A stretch of DNA of 64,000 bases, taken from the NCBI GenBank assembly GCA_902537235.1, contig CACBAO010000006.1, positions 1 to 64,000 of the forward strand. The letters run 5' to 3'. Under the pieces are notes generated by a model. The model had not been told where the DNA came from. It made no database searches and worked only from the letters and a program-made list of their open reading frames with translations. Shown here piece after piece: positions 24,691 to 33,212 of the stretch (position 1 is its first letter; every line of letters starts with the position of its first letter). The position numbers and the translations under genes were made by a program. The stretch comes from an uncultured Alphaproteobacteria bacterium. Its GTDB lineage: Bacteria > Pseudomonadota > Alphaproteobacteria > Rhodobacterales > Rhodobacteraceae.

Positions 24691-25917
24691 TTAAGTTACT
24701 TCTGAATAGACCAGCTTCTCTTTTATAGGTAGGTGAATAAGAGCAGCAAAAACTGCAAGAGCTGCATCAAGAAGCCAAACAGTAGTATAATCTCCTGTAA
24801 CACTGAAAAAGTATCCTCCAAGATATGCCCCAAGAAAGCCACCAATCTGATGCGAAAAGAGAGCAAAGCCAAAAAGTGTTGCCATGAATTGCGGACCAAA
24901 CATTTTTCCCACCAACCCAGCAGTTGCCGGAATAACAGAAAAATAGGTTAGCCCTAAGGCGGCAGAAAACAAAATAACGGATATTAGGTCTTTAGGTGAT
25001 GCAAGAAATAAAAGCACAATTATGCATCGAGCAAAATACGTATAAGCAAGAAAAATTCGCATGCTCCTTTTTGATATATACCAACCAGCAAATATACTTC
25101 CTACAATATTGAAAAGACCAATAAGGCCTAACGACCAGCCAGAGACTGTCGGTGGTAACCCACAAACCTGAATTACACCTGGCATATGGGTAGCTATAAA
25201 GGCAACATGAAATCCACAAACAAAGAAACCTAAAACCAAATAAATATAGCTTGGAGTATTGAAGGCGATTCTCAGTGTCTGTGACAAGCTTTTTGTTTGA
25301 ACACCACTAGTCTGTTTCGTATCTGTCCTTGATCTAAGAGTGAAAGAAAAAGGCAATACCAATAATAAAACTGTGCATAAAAATAAAATACACAAAATCC
25401 AACCAAAATTTACAATTATGAATCCCGCGAGTGGAGCTAAAATTAGTTGCCCCAAGGATTGACCAGCGTTTACCAAACCAAATGCCATTCCAACTTTATT
25501 TTGGGGAATAAGTCTATTTACTGAGGCAAGCACTACAGGAAGTCCAGCGACACCTAATCCGATAGAAGAAATAACACCTAGTGAAATCGATAAAGTGAAT
25601 GCCGTAGTGGAATAAGGTATTAAGATAATACCTGAAAGACCCAGTAAAATACCCACAGTCAAAGTTTTACCAGACCCATATTTGTCCGCTATCATTCCAG
25701 CAAATGGCGATATAGCGCCTACCACTAGCTGTCCAAGCGCAAATGCGAAACTGATTTGTAGATAATTTAGCGTTTGAGATTGATTAATACCCTCAATGGT
25801 AAGTGAAAGTGAGTTTCTGCTCCCAAACATTGCTGCAACTAGACATGATGCTGCTACAACGATTAGTAAAAATTTTTTATCTTTTTTTTGCTCTTTCGAG
25901 AAAGCTGGCGATGACAT
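24691..25917 (-). CDS. MFS transporter
   Basis: Major facilitator with 12 predicted helices, 408 aa. The N-terminal tail MSSPAFSKEQKKDKK is cytoplasmic. The A-like motif between helices 2 and 3 is GMIADKYGSGKTLTVG, and FAGWYISKRSMR lies in the second half. The overall pattern resembles oxalate/formate-antiporter or monocarboxylate-type facilitators. The substrate is not predictable. It lies divergent from purF across 137 bases. Confidence 0.88.
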   Translation of the reverse strand: MSSPAFSKEQKKDKKFLLIVVAASCLVAAMFGSRNSLSLTIEGINQSQTLNYLQISFAFALGQLVVGAISPFAGMIADKYGSGKTLTVGILLGLSGIILIPYSTTAFTLSISLGVISSIGLGVAGLPVVLASVNRLIPQNKVGMAFGLVNAGQSLGQLILAPLAGFIIVNFGWILCILFLCTVLLLVLPFSFTLRSRTDTKQTSGVQTKSLSQTLRIAFNTPSYIYLVLGFFVCGFHVAFIATHMPGVIQVCGLPPTVSGWSLGLIGLFNIVGSIFAGWYISKRSMRIFLAYTYFARCIIVLLFLASPKDLISVILFSAALGLTYFSVIPATAGLVGKMFGPQFMATLFGFALFSHQIGGFLGAYLGGYFFSVTGDYTTVWLLDAALAVFAALIHLPIKEKLVYSEVT

Positions 25918-26054
25918 TATAAATTCCTTCTTAAGTTCTCGATTAGAACTAAAAAAACGCGTTGTAAAGGAAAATTAATAATACCTCTAATTTAAGTGAT
26001 TTTTCTTTAGTCTCAATGTGTTAAGGTAATAACGTTACTAAAAATGGAGGATAT

Positions 26055-27512
26055 GTGTACCATCGGCTTGAAGATGATCGGCCAAAAGACGAATGTGGTG
26101 TCTTTGGGATATATGGGCACGATGATGCAGCTGCAATAACGACGCTTGGATTACACGCCCTCCAGCACAGAGGGCAGGAGTCCGCGGGAATTGTTACGTT
26201 TGATAAAAACCATTTCCATGCAGAAAGAAGAATAGGCTTAGTAAGCGAACATTTTACGAAACAAAGCGTTATAGATAGGCTTTCTGGAAACACAGCGATT
26301 GGCCATGTTCGTTATTCAACCACTGGAGGTACGGTTCTTAGAAATGTGCAACCACTCTTTGCTGATCTTACAGTTGGAGGTTTTGCAATAGCTCATAATG
26401 GAAACCTTACAAACGGCCTCACGTTACGACATGAGTTGAAAAAAGAAGGTGCCATTTTTCAATCGACATCGGACACAGAAACAATCCTTCAACTGGTAGC
26501 CCGATCAAAAAAAGGTAATACAATTTCAAGATTTATCGATGCACTTTCTCAGATCGAAGGTGCCTACGCTTTAGTTGCATTAACAAACAAAAAATTAATA
26601 GGAGTAAGAGATCCTTTGGGGATTAGGCCACTGGTGCTTGGTCAATTAGACGGAAACTATATACTGACTTCAGAAACCTGCGCTTTAGACATTATTGGCG
26701 CAAAGTTCATTAGAGAGGTGGAAAATGGCGAGATTGTAGTAATAACTGATAATACTATCGAGAGTATTAAACCCTTTCCACAAGTCAAACCAAGGCCATG
26801 CATTTTCGAGTATATTTATTTCTCAAGGCCTGACAGTATCGTAGGAGGATTAAGTGTTTATCAATGTCGGAAGGCCTTTGGTAAAGAACTGGCTAAAGAA
26901 TCTTTTGTCCAAGCTGACATGGTTATCCCGGTTCCAGATAGCGGGGTGCCAGCTGCAATAGGTTATGCAGAACAGTCTGAGATACCATTTGAAACTGGGA
27001 TTATTAGAAACCACTATGTTGGCCGAACATTTATCGAACCCCAGCAGTCTATAAGAGCATTCTCGGTCAAGCTAAAGCATAACGCGAATAAGATTTTAGT
27101 TGATGGAAAGAAGGTAATATTAGTTGATGACTCACTGGTTAGAGGTACTACATCAATAAAAATTGTTAGAATGATGCGGGATGCAGGAGCCCACGAGGTA
27201 CACATGCGCATAGCTGCACCGCCCATAAAGTATCCAGATTATTATGGGATTGACACGCCTGTAAAAGAAAATTTACTAGCGGCAAATAACGAGCTTAATG
27301 AAATAAGGGATATGTTAGACGTTGATAGTATAGCCTACTTATCGATTGATGGCTTATACCGTGCAATGGGTCATAAAGATGGAAGAGATCCCAAAAGCCC
27401 GAGTTACACGGATCACTGTTTTACGGGTGATTATCCAACTACCCTAATGGATCAAAGTGGAGAAGAAAATATCAGACAACTATCACTACTTTTTGAAACT
27501 GAAAAAGAATAA
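26055..27512 (+). CDS. purF: Amidophosphoribosyltransferase
   Basis: First committed step of de novo purine synthesis: PRPP plus glutamine gives phosphoribosylamine. It is 485 aa. The N-terminal nucleophile domain begins after a 13-residue propeptide (MYHRLEDDRPKDE/CGVFGIYG), with LQHRGQESAGI and HNGNL following. The PRPP-binding loop is VILVDDSLVRGTT. The segment corresponding to a [4Fe-4S] ligand in Bacillus PurF reads PDYYGID without cysteine, so the cluster is probably absent. The start is GTG with GGAGG four bases upstream; an ATG two bases earlier is out of frame. Confidence 0.96.
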   Translation: MYHRLEDDRPKDECGVFGIYGHDDAAAITTLGLHALQHRGQESAGIVTFDKNHFHAERRIGLVSEHFTKQSVIDRLSGNTAIGHVRYSTTGGTVLRNVQPLFADLTVGGFAIAHNGNLTNGLTLRHELKKEGAIFQSTSDTETILQLVARSKKGNTISRFIDALSQIEGAYALVALTNKKLIGVRDPLGIRPLVLGQLDGNYILTSETCALDIIGAKFIREVENGEIVVITDNTIESIKPFPQVKPRPCIFEYIYFSRPDSIVGGLSVYQCRKAFGKELAKESFVQADMVIPVPDSGVPAAIGYAEQSEIPFETGIIRNHYVGRTFIEPQQSIRAFSVKLKHNANKILVDGKKVILVDDSLVRGTTSIKIVRMMRDAGAHEVHMRIAAPPIKYPDYYGIDTPVKENLLAANNELNEIRDMLDVDSIAYLSIDGLYRAMGHKDGRDPKSPSYTDHCFTGDYPTTLMDQSGEENIRQLSLLFETEKE

Positions 27513-27520
27513 GTAAGTTT

Positions 27521-28159
27521 TTATCTTACAACTGTAAAGGTTGCATCGTTTTCTAGACTATTATCTCTCACAATTCGAGTTGGACCTAACTTTGATACGC
27601 AAAAATCGATGACTTTTGACGCATTTGCGTAATAAATATTTTGTGACGAAATTTTACTCTTTTTTGATGTTTGTAAGTTAAAAATCATAGCAGTTTTTGT
27701 GTAAGACCAGCATTCAGATAGGCAACTAAATAGATACTGTTCCCATAATGAAACGTTTGTTGTTGTAGCTAGGTTATAAGTACCAGAAATAGTTAAAAAG
27801 TCCTTTTTTGATGATGGCTTGCTATCGATTTTGAATCTATGATTCTCCTTCGAAAACTTACTACGACAATATTTTATAAAATTTGAATTAATATCAAATC
27901 CTTCATAGTTAAACTTAATTTTATTATGGTTCCTATTTAGATAATCAGCGAAGGAACCGTATCCACAACCTATATCAGCAATTTCCAAGACAATATCGTT
28001 TCTCGAAATTTTCTGAATTTCCTTGAGGATCAGATCAAATCGTTTTTCTTGACGCGCAGTTGAAGCCCAAAAAACTCCTTTAGCTGTAGGCCCAAACTTT
28101 TCAAACCTTTTTGAGTATTGAGAATTAATTTCAGTTTCTAATAATGCCCAGCTTTTCAT
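27521..28159 (-). CDS. Class I SAM-dependent methyltransferase
   Basis: Rossmann-type methyltransferase of 212 aa. Motif I is LEIADIGCGYGSFADYL and the acidic end of strand 2 is NYEGFDINSNFIKYC. The post-motif region contains YNLATTTNVSLWEQYL. No substrate-specific domain is visible. It is convergent with purF (eight-base gap). A role cannot be assigned from the neighbours. Confidence 0.8.
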   Translation of the reverse strand: MKSWALLETEINSQYSKRFEKFGPTAKGVFWASTARQEKRFDLILKEIQKISRNDIVLEIADIGCGYGSFADYLNRNHNKIKFNYEGFDINSNFIKYCRSKFSKENHRFKIDSKPSSKKDFLTISGTYNLATTTNVSLWEQYLFSCLSECWSYTKTAMIFNLQTSKKSKISSQNIYYANASKVIDFCVSKLGPTRIVRDNSLENDATFTVVR

Positions 28160-28271
28160 TTTTTAGTACAATCAAATTACAATTCACTTAATCATGTAGT
28201 ATATTCAAATCGCCTGAGGAAAATCCTCTGCTACTAATTTAAACATAAAGAGAAGAATAGGAATATTAAAG

Positions 28272-29273
28272 ATGGGCACGAGTATGATGAAAGCAATAAC
28301 CTATAGTGAATTCGGTATATCTACTGATGTTTTAAAATTAAAAGAACTACCAATTCCAAAACCAGGTAAAGGGGAGGTGCAAGTTTCCCTCCAATTCTCT
28401 GGTTCCAACCCATCAGATGCAAAGTCAAGAGCAGGAAATCGTCCTGGAGTTACTAAACCACAGTTTGAGCAGATCGTTCCAAACTCCGATGGCTCTGGGG
28501 TTATCAGTGCTGTTGGAGAAGGCGTTCAGGAAAGTCGAATTGGACAAAGAGTGTGGATTTGGAACGGTCAATGGCAACGACCAAACGGAACTGCAGCAGA
28601 GTATATTACGGTTCCAAGTACTCAAGCTGTCGAAATGCCAGGTGATATGTCTTTTGAAACGGGTGCTTGTTTGGGAATTCCTGGACTAACTGCTTCGTAT
28701 TGCACTTTGGGAGATGGACCAGTTAAAGGGAAAACAGTGTTTGTATCTGGAGGAGCGGGGGCAGTAGGACATACGTGCATACAATTGGCCAAGTGGTCTG
28801 GTGCAAATGTAATCGCCTCTGGATCTGAAAACGGGTTCGAACACATTAGAGATGCGGGTGCAGACCATGTATTTGATTATAGAGATCCCAATTTATCCAA
28901 AAAGATTTTAGACATATGTCCTGCAGGAGTTGACCGAGCTATAGAAGTGGAATTTGGGGAGAATGTAAATCTCTTGCACAAGATTGTCAGACAAAATGGA
29001 GAGATTTCTCTGTATGGGGGTGCAAAAAATATGAACCCTACATTTCCTTTTGGACCCTACCTTTTCAAGGCTTTAAAGATTAATATTGCACTGATTTATA
29101 TTTTGCCTAAGCAAGACAGAGATATTGCTATACAAGCGTTACATGATGCTCATTCAGACGGTGCTCTTAATATGGCGGTTGGTGGTGTTTTTAACCTTGA
29201 GGAATGTGCATTATCTCATGATGCTACATTAACTCCTGGCAGAAAGGGTAGTGTTCTTATAAAATTAAAATAG
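28272..29273 (+). CDS. NADPH:quinone reductase-like MDR protein
   Basis: Medium-chain dehydrogenase/reductase of the zinc-free quinone oxidoreductase group, 333 aa. The N-terminal GroES-like domain contains VQVSLQFSGSNPSDAKSRAG. The Rossmann nucleotide-binding site is VSGGAGAVGHTCIQLAKWSGANVIAS. Structural zinc cysteines of the alcohol dehydrogenase branch are absent. Three ATGs lie near the start (28272, 28284, 28287); the first has AGGAA about ten bases upstream. Confidence 0.88.
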   Translation: MGTSMMKAITYSEFGISTDVLKLKELPIPKPGKGEVQVSLQFSGSNPSDAKSRAGNRPGVTKPQFEQIVPNSDGSGVISAVGEGVQESRIGQRVWIWNGQWQRPNGTAAEYITVPSTQAVEMPGDMSFETGACLGIPGLTASYCTLGDGPVKGKTVFVSGGAGAVGHTCIQLAKWSGANVIASGSENGFEHIRDAGADHVFDYRDPNLSKKILDICPAGVDRAIEVEFGENVNLLHKIVRQNGEISLYGGAKNMNPTFPFGPYLFKALKINIALIYILPKQDRDIAIQALHDAHSDGALNMAVGGVFNLEECALSHDATLTPGRKGSVLIKLK

Positions 29274-29290
29274 TTTATTTAGTTCTATAG

Positions 29291-29323
29291 GCAGACGGAT
29301 AGACATAAAGTCCTCCCGTCTGC
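29291..29323. terminator. Hairpin between convergent genes
   Basis: GCAGACGG and CCGTCTGC form a perfect 8-bp stem with a 17-base loop, in the 60-base gap between two convergent genes. There is no clean T run on either side, so it is a weak bidirectional terminator candidate. Confidence 0.4.
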
Positions 29324-29333
29324 GAAATCGCTT

Positions 29334-29954
29334 TTAAATATGCATCAACATTCGCGAAGATTTAAGCGCTCCTAAATCGTTAGCTTTTTCAACTAGAGCG
29401 GCAAAATCAGGGTTTTGTGACATTGCGTCTACTGATGTCCCCCAATGTTCTAGCGAGTTAAATCGATAAACCACGCCCATCATCTCATGGTCTGAGGCCA
29501 ACATAGGCACACCAACTCCCATTGAAACATCAAGACTTTTTGTAAGCGCATCCATTTCAGGTGCAAGTTCAAGAGCCTTCGAAAGATTTTTTCGAGGCAT
29601 GTGATACATGCGTTGAACAAGGATTGGTCTCGGAGGATTGGTAGGAGCCCCGTAAGCCATCCTAAAAAGGTTCGGACCTCTTAGTTCTCCTGCGGGGCTC
29701 GCAGAGCGTTCATCCATGAGTGCAGCCATGTCAGAGTCTCCAGAAAAACTTTGGAAAGCTGTCGCGCCCTTTGAAAATGACTCATACATACTCATAAGGA
29801 CTAAATCACCAACACCCTGCCCAACAATCACTTTCCACAAGCGAGTTGTTGCTCCATGCTTGGCAAGTATTTCGCTTCCTCTCTTAAATCTGAGCTCAGC
29901 TAATTTTTCTTTACCTACGTCAGGTGTTACTTCTCTAATAGATACTACGTTCAT
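29334..29954 (-). CDS. Tandem dimeric alpha/beta-barrel-like protein, unknown function
   Basis: A 206-aa protein that looks like two copies of a roughly 100-residue ferredoxin-like unit. Each half ends in a matching pattern: first YESFSKGATAFQSFSGDSDMAAL...NLFRM, then YRFNSLEHWGTSVDAMSQNPDFAAL...SRMLMH. This resembles NIPSNAP/ABM-type dimeric barrels. No catalytic residues can be named. The start follows a clear GGAGGG site. Confidence 0.72.
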   Translation of the reverse strand: MNVVSIREVTPDVGKEKLAELRFKRGSEILAKHGATTRLWKVIVGQGVGDLVLMSMYESFSKGATAFQSFSGDSDMAALMDERSASPAGELRGPNLFRMAYGAPTNPPRPILVQRMYHMPRKNLSKALELAPEMDALTKSLDVSMGVGVPMLASDHEMMGVVYRFNSLEHWGTSVDAMSQNPDFAALVEKANDLGALKSSRMLMHI

Positions 29955-30057
29955 TGGTCCCTCCTTTTTTTTAGTTCAAATTTTGCACTATTATAGCAAT
30001 TAATTTTTAAAAAAATATGACAAAAACTTCTTATAAAAAAAAAAAATGATAAAATAT

Positions 30058-30075
30058 TTTCGAACATGTTAGAAA
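30058..30075. promoter_or_regulatory. Palindromic operator-like site upstream of the hemG-like gene
   Basis: TTTCGAACATGTTAGAAA is symmetrical at 16 of 18 positions around a perfect AACATGTT core. It lies in the divergent gap and ends 11 bases before the flavodoxin start codon. It is not the usual alphaproteobacterial LexA site (GTTC-N7-GTTC). The regulator is unknown. Confidence 0.35.
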
Positions 30076-30086
30076 ATTTGTCATAA

Positions 30087-30605
30087 ATGAAAAAAACCCT
30101 CATTATATATTCCACTACAGATGGGCAAACAAAAAGGATTTGTGACCGAATAATTGATTTCTCAAAGAGAAAATCGGACATAACTCTATGTGGAATAGAA
30201 AACGCTCCCCAGATTGATTTGGCTCAATACTCAAAAATAGTGATTGGAGCCAGCATTAGATATGGAAAACATAATCCGCTAGTATATGAGTTTGTTAAAG
30301 TAAACAGAGATGAGCTACAAAAAAAATCCACTGCGTTTTTCACAGTAAATGTTGTTGCTAGAAAAAAGGAAAAAAACCAACCAAATACTAATCCCTATAT
30401 GAAAAAATTCTTGGAATTATCGGGGTGGCAACCAGATAAATTAGCAGTTTTTGCAGGAAGGATTGACTATCCTAGTTATAGGCTTTTAGATCGCCTAATT
30501 ATTCGATTTATTATGCTTATAACAAAAGGTCCAACAGATACAAGCCAGACGTATGAGTTTACTGACTGGAACAAAGTTGCAAATTTTGCGAAGGAAGTTT
30601 TATAA
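30087..30605 (+). CDS. hemG: HemG-like flavodoxin (menaquinone-dependent protoporphyrinogen oxidase family)
   Basis: Flavodoxin-fold protein of 172 aa matching HemG, which oxidises protoporphyrinogen IX to protoporphyrin IX using respiratory quinones. The FMN loop is IIYSTTDGQTKRIC. Family-specific pieces are IVIGASIRYGKHNPLVYEFV, STAFFTVNVVARKKEKNQPNTNPYMKKFL and FAGRIDYPSYRLLDRLIIRFIML. The membrane-facing long insertion of HemG is present. Biochemical role is inferred from family only; many alphaproteobacteria use HemJ instead. Confidence 0.87.
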   Translation: MKKTLIIYSTTDGQTKRICDRIIDFSKRKSDITLCGIENAPQIDLAQYSKIVIGASIRYGKHNPLVYEFVKVNRDELQKKSTAFFTVNVVARKKEKNQPNTNPYMKKFLELSGWQPDKLAVFAGRIDYPSYRLLDRLIIRFIMLITKGPTDTSQTYEFTDWNKVANFAKEVL

Positions 30606-30615
30606 CTTTAAAAGT

Positions 30616-30639
30616 GGGAGAGGGCTGTTACCCCCTCCC
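30616..30639. terminator. Bidirectional terminator between hemG and hsp20
   Basis: GGGAGAGGG, loop CTGTTA, CCCCCTCCC gives a stem of eight G/C-rich pairs with one mismatch. It is followed by a T-rich stretch on the plus strand and preceded by AAA on the other side. It occupies the 42-base gap between convergent genes. Confidence 0.7.
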
Positions 30640-30647
30640 TGTTAATT

Positions 30648-31097
30648 TTATTTAATTTTTATAAGACGTGGTTTCTTTTCTTCTGGAACTACTCTCTCTA
30701 GTTCTATTGAGAGCATTCCGTCTTTTAAAGCCCCGTCTTTAACGATTATATCGTCGGCTAAAGTGAATTTACGAGTAAAATTTCTGGAAGCGATACCTCG
30801 ATAGACTTTATTATCGCTTTCTTCAACTGTTTTCATTGATTTGATTGTCAAAACGCCGTCCGCTAGTTCAACGTCAATATCAGATTTACTGTAGCCGGCT
30901 AATGCCATTTCAATTGTGTACTTATAGTCATCCTGTTGTACGATGTTATAATGGGGAAACCCTAAGTTAGTGTCACTCTGGTGCGCTGCGTAGTCCCAAA
31001 GGCGATCAAACGTCTTATCAAAACCAACGGCAAAGGGTGAAAATGTATTAGTGTCAAATGCCTGTAAGGCACTTCTTAGTGTGCTTAAACTATTCAT
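30648..31097 (-). CDS. Small heat-shock protein, Hsp20/IbpA type
   Basis: Alpha-crystallin-type ATP-independent chaperone that holds unfolding proteins. It is 149 aa from the chosen start. N-terminal MNSLSTLRSALQAFDTNTFSPFAVGFDKTFDRLWDYA and PHYNIVQQDDYKYTIEMALAGYSKSDIDVEL are typical of the IbpA class. The alpha-crystallin core ends with GMLSIELERVVPEEKKP and an IKIK tail. The track ORF begins 17 codons earlier, but the ATG at 31097 has AAAGGAGATAATA directly upstream and the longer form would begin at about the predicted transcription start. A sigma-32 promoter lies at 31158-31187. Confidence 0.94.
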   Translation of the reverse strand: MNSLSTLRSALQAFDTNTFSPFAVGFDKTFDRLWDYAAHQSDTNLGFPHYNIVQQDDYKYTIEMALAGYSKSDIDVELADGVLTIKSMKTVEESDNKVYRGIASRNFTRKFTLADDIIVKDGALKDGMLSIELERVVPEEKKPRLIKIK

Positions 31098-31157
31098 TAT
31101 TATCTCCTTTATTAAGCAAGATTTATGTGAGTAGACCCTATTAGGCATCTACCTGAG

Positions 31158-31187
31158 ATACATGGGGACAAAAAAAAAAATTACAAG
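31158..31187 (-). promoter_or_regulatory. Sigma-32 (RpoH) heat-shock promoter for hsp20
   Basis: On the minus strand CTTGTAA is followed after 13 bases by CCCCATGTAT. This fits the RpoH consensus (CTTGAAA, 11-16 bases, CCCCATNT) with one mismatch in the -35 box. It would give a leader of about 50 bases before the hsp20 ATG. The leader shows a modest GTAGA/TCTAC hairpin but nothing masking the ribosome site. Confidence 0.75.
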
Positions 31188-31212
31188 ATGTATGCTTGTA
31201 AAAAGTGTATTT

Positions 31213-33012
31213 TTATTTTTCCCTTAGCCCATAAGGTTTGAGGGTAGATATTAACTCGTTAAGATATGTTTTATCACGCGCAGTAATATATTCTTTATGA
31301 ATAATTTCACCAGTTTTACCCTTTCCGTCGATGGCTTTATGTAGCTCGAACATTTTTTTTGCTTTCTTCTTACTTCCCTTCAACTCATACAGATAAGCAA
31401 GTTGCAAATATAATGTTTGGTCAACCCCACTCCAATTATGCTTTTCATTTAATTTCGTAAGAGCGAAGCTCTCAGATTTCTCATATTGTTTATTTTCAAT
31501 TAAAGCGTGATTGTACATATAAAATATCCATGCCGCATGATGGGGATTCGACAACATTATTTTTTCATAGTTTTCTATTGCTTCTCCTAGATTACCACAG
31601 GAGTGAATAACTATATTGGCTGTGGCTAAATCTGAAAGATCTTTTACTTCCTTTATCAATGTGGGTATTCTACTACAGGCTTTGTCATACTTTTTTAAAA
31701 ATAATTCGATCATGCCTGCTAAAGTTTTAGGCGTTGCCCAATTAGGAAACTCATCAATTGTATTTAATGCAATAGAATAGGCTATTTCCATATCTCTTTT
31801 GGGATCATCAGACATTCTCATAGTGACTTTTCTCCAATGAACCCATGCCATCATAAAATTTAATCGTCGGTGGTTTGGATCTAGCTCTATGGCCTTTTTC
31901 CATAGCCTTTCGGCTTTTTCACTTCCCTCCACCGTTTTAAGGCCAAAAGCAGCCCATGCATTGAGAAAATGTCTATACGCTTCTGGGTTAGTGAAATAAT
32001 TTTTCTGGGTTAACTGTGATCCGCTTGTCTTAACTCTCATGTGCTCCAAAATGGCTATACTTATCTTTTCTTGAACAGGAAAAAGTTCCTTTAACTCCTT
32101 AAAGTCAAAAAGTTTTGACCATACAACCTCACTCTTTTTGAGATCAGTCATTTGTAAGGAAACGCGATAGGCTCCTTCAGCACCCTGAACATCTCCTCTT
32201 AAAAGATATTGAATGCCATAGTTTTCTAATATCTCGCTATCAGAATAATTTTTCTCCTGAACATATTTACCAGTGCTAGAGGAAGATACCAATATTGAGT
32301 CATTAATTGATAAGGTAGAGATAATATTACTTGTTATTCCAAATCCTATGAAGTCATTATCAGATTTCCCAGTTTGATTTTCAAATGGAATGACCAAAAC
32401 TGAGGGTTTATCCGTTGGCATGTTTTGAATTTTGCTTACTAGTTTTGTATCTGATTGGAAATAAAAAATAATTCCAATAACTACTACTGCGAATACGGAG
32501 GCTACAAGACCTAAATTTCGTAGTATCGGATTTGAAGATGTTCTTAGAGTTCGTTTTTGCGATTTACTTAAAAGAATATCATAGGCGTAAAATTCATTTT
32601 CTTTGACTTTTTGTAAACCAAGATCATTGAAGGATAAATTTACTTTTCCTTTAACTAAATCAAATATTGACTTGGAAATCGTTACTCCTGAAGGTTGAGC
32701 CAAGGCCTCTAGTCTCGCTGCAATATTAACGCCATCTCCAAGAAGATTTCGCTTCTCTTTTATTACGTCACCCATATGTATTCCAACTCGAAATTGCAAC
32801 TTAATTGGAAGATTATTCTGAGAGTAAAATTCTCTTAGACGTCCTTGAAATTCAGATGCGCATTCAACAGCTGATACGGCGCTAGGGAATTCGGCAAAGA
32901 AAGAGTCGCCACCAGAATTAAAGAGACGCCCTTCATATTTTTTGAACAGATCTTTAAGAATATTTTCGCATGCTCGAAGAGTTTTTACTGACTCATTCTC
33001 ATTTTTTTCCAT
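31213..33012 (-). CDS. Class III nucleotide cyclase with TPR-type C-terminal region
   Basis: Adenylate/guanylate cyclase domain, one membrane helix (LGLVASVFAVVVIGIIFYF, about residues 168-186), a TolB-like middle domain (PSVLVIPFENQTGKSDNDF) and a helical TPR-like C-terminus. This is a common rhizobial/alphaproteobacterial layout. The track ORF starts at an internal Met and omits the first strand. The same frame continues upstream to about 33117 and encodes NRKIAVIFATDVVGYSKHMEKNE, which carries the first metal-binding aspartate, but has no ATG, GTG or TTG. FNSGGDSFFAEF and GDGVNIAARLE are intact. True start uncertain: ATT near 33078, or a frameshift. Confidence 0.85.
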   Translation of the reverse strand: MEKNENESVKTLRACENILKDLFKKYEGRLFNSGGDSFFAEFPSAVSAVECASEFQGRLREFYSQNNLPIKLQFRVGIHMGDVIKEKRNLLGDGVNIAARLEALAQPSGVTISKSIFDLVKGKVNLSFNDLGLQKVKENEFYAYDILLSKSQKRTLRTSSNPILRNLGLVASVFAVVVIGIIFYFQSDTKLVSKIQNMPTDKPSVLVIPFENQTGKSDNDFIGFGITSNIISTLSINDSILVSSSSTGKYVQEKNYSDSEILENYGIQYLLRGDVQGAEGAYRVSLQMTDLKKSEVVWSKLFDFKELKELFPVQEKISIAILEHMRVKTSGSQLTQKNYFTNPEAYRHFLNAWAAFGLKTVEGSEKAERLWKKAIELDPNHRRLNFMMAWVHWRKVTMRMSDDPKRDMEIAYSIALNTIDEFPNWATPKTLAGMIELFLKKYDKACSRIPTLIKEVKDLSDLATANIVIHSCGNLGEAIENYEKIMLSNPHHAAWIFYMYNHALIENKQYEKSESFALTKLNEKHNWSGVDQTLYLQLAYLYELKGSKKKAKKMFELHKAIDGKGKTGEIIHKEYITARDKTYLNELISTLKPYGLREK

Positions 33013-33212
33013 ATGCTTGCTATAACCAACGACATCAGTGGCAAAAATAACTGCTATTTTTCTATTTATGGTGTTAATGATTTTGCTCTCATAGAAGTTT
33101 ATATAAAGAACTATTAATCAAATATATCGCAAATGGCTAATTTGTGTATAGTAAACTTGTCCGCTAAGCGGTTCTAAGTAGCAAAATTATTAACAAAAAT
33201 GGAGTAGGCGCA

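Noticed and set aside
28826-28840. GGTTCGAAC as a tRNA T-loop
   Set aside because: It lies inside the quinone reductase reading frame and no cloverleaf surrounds it.
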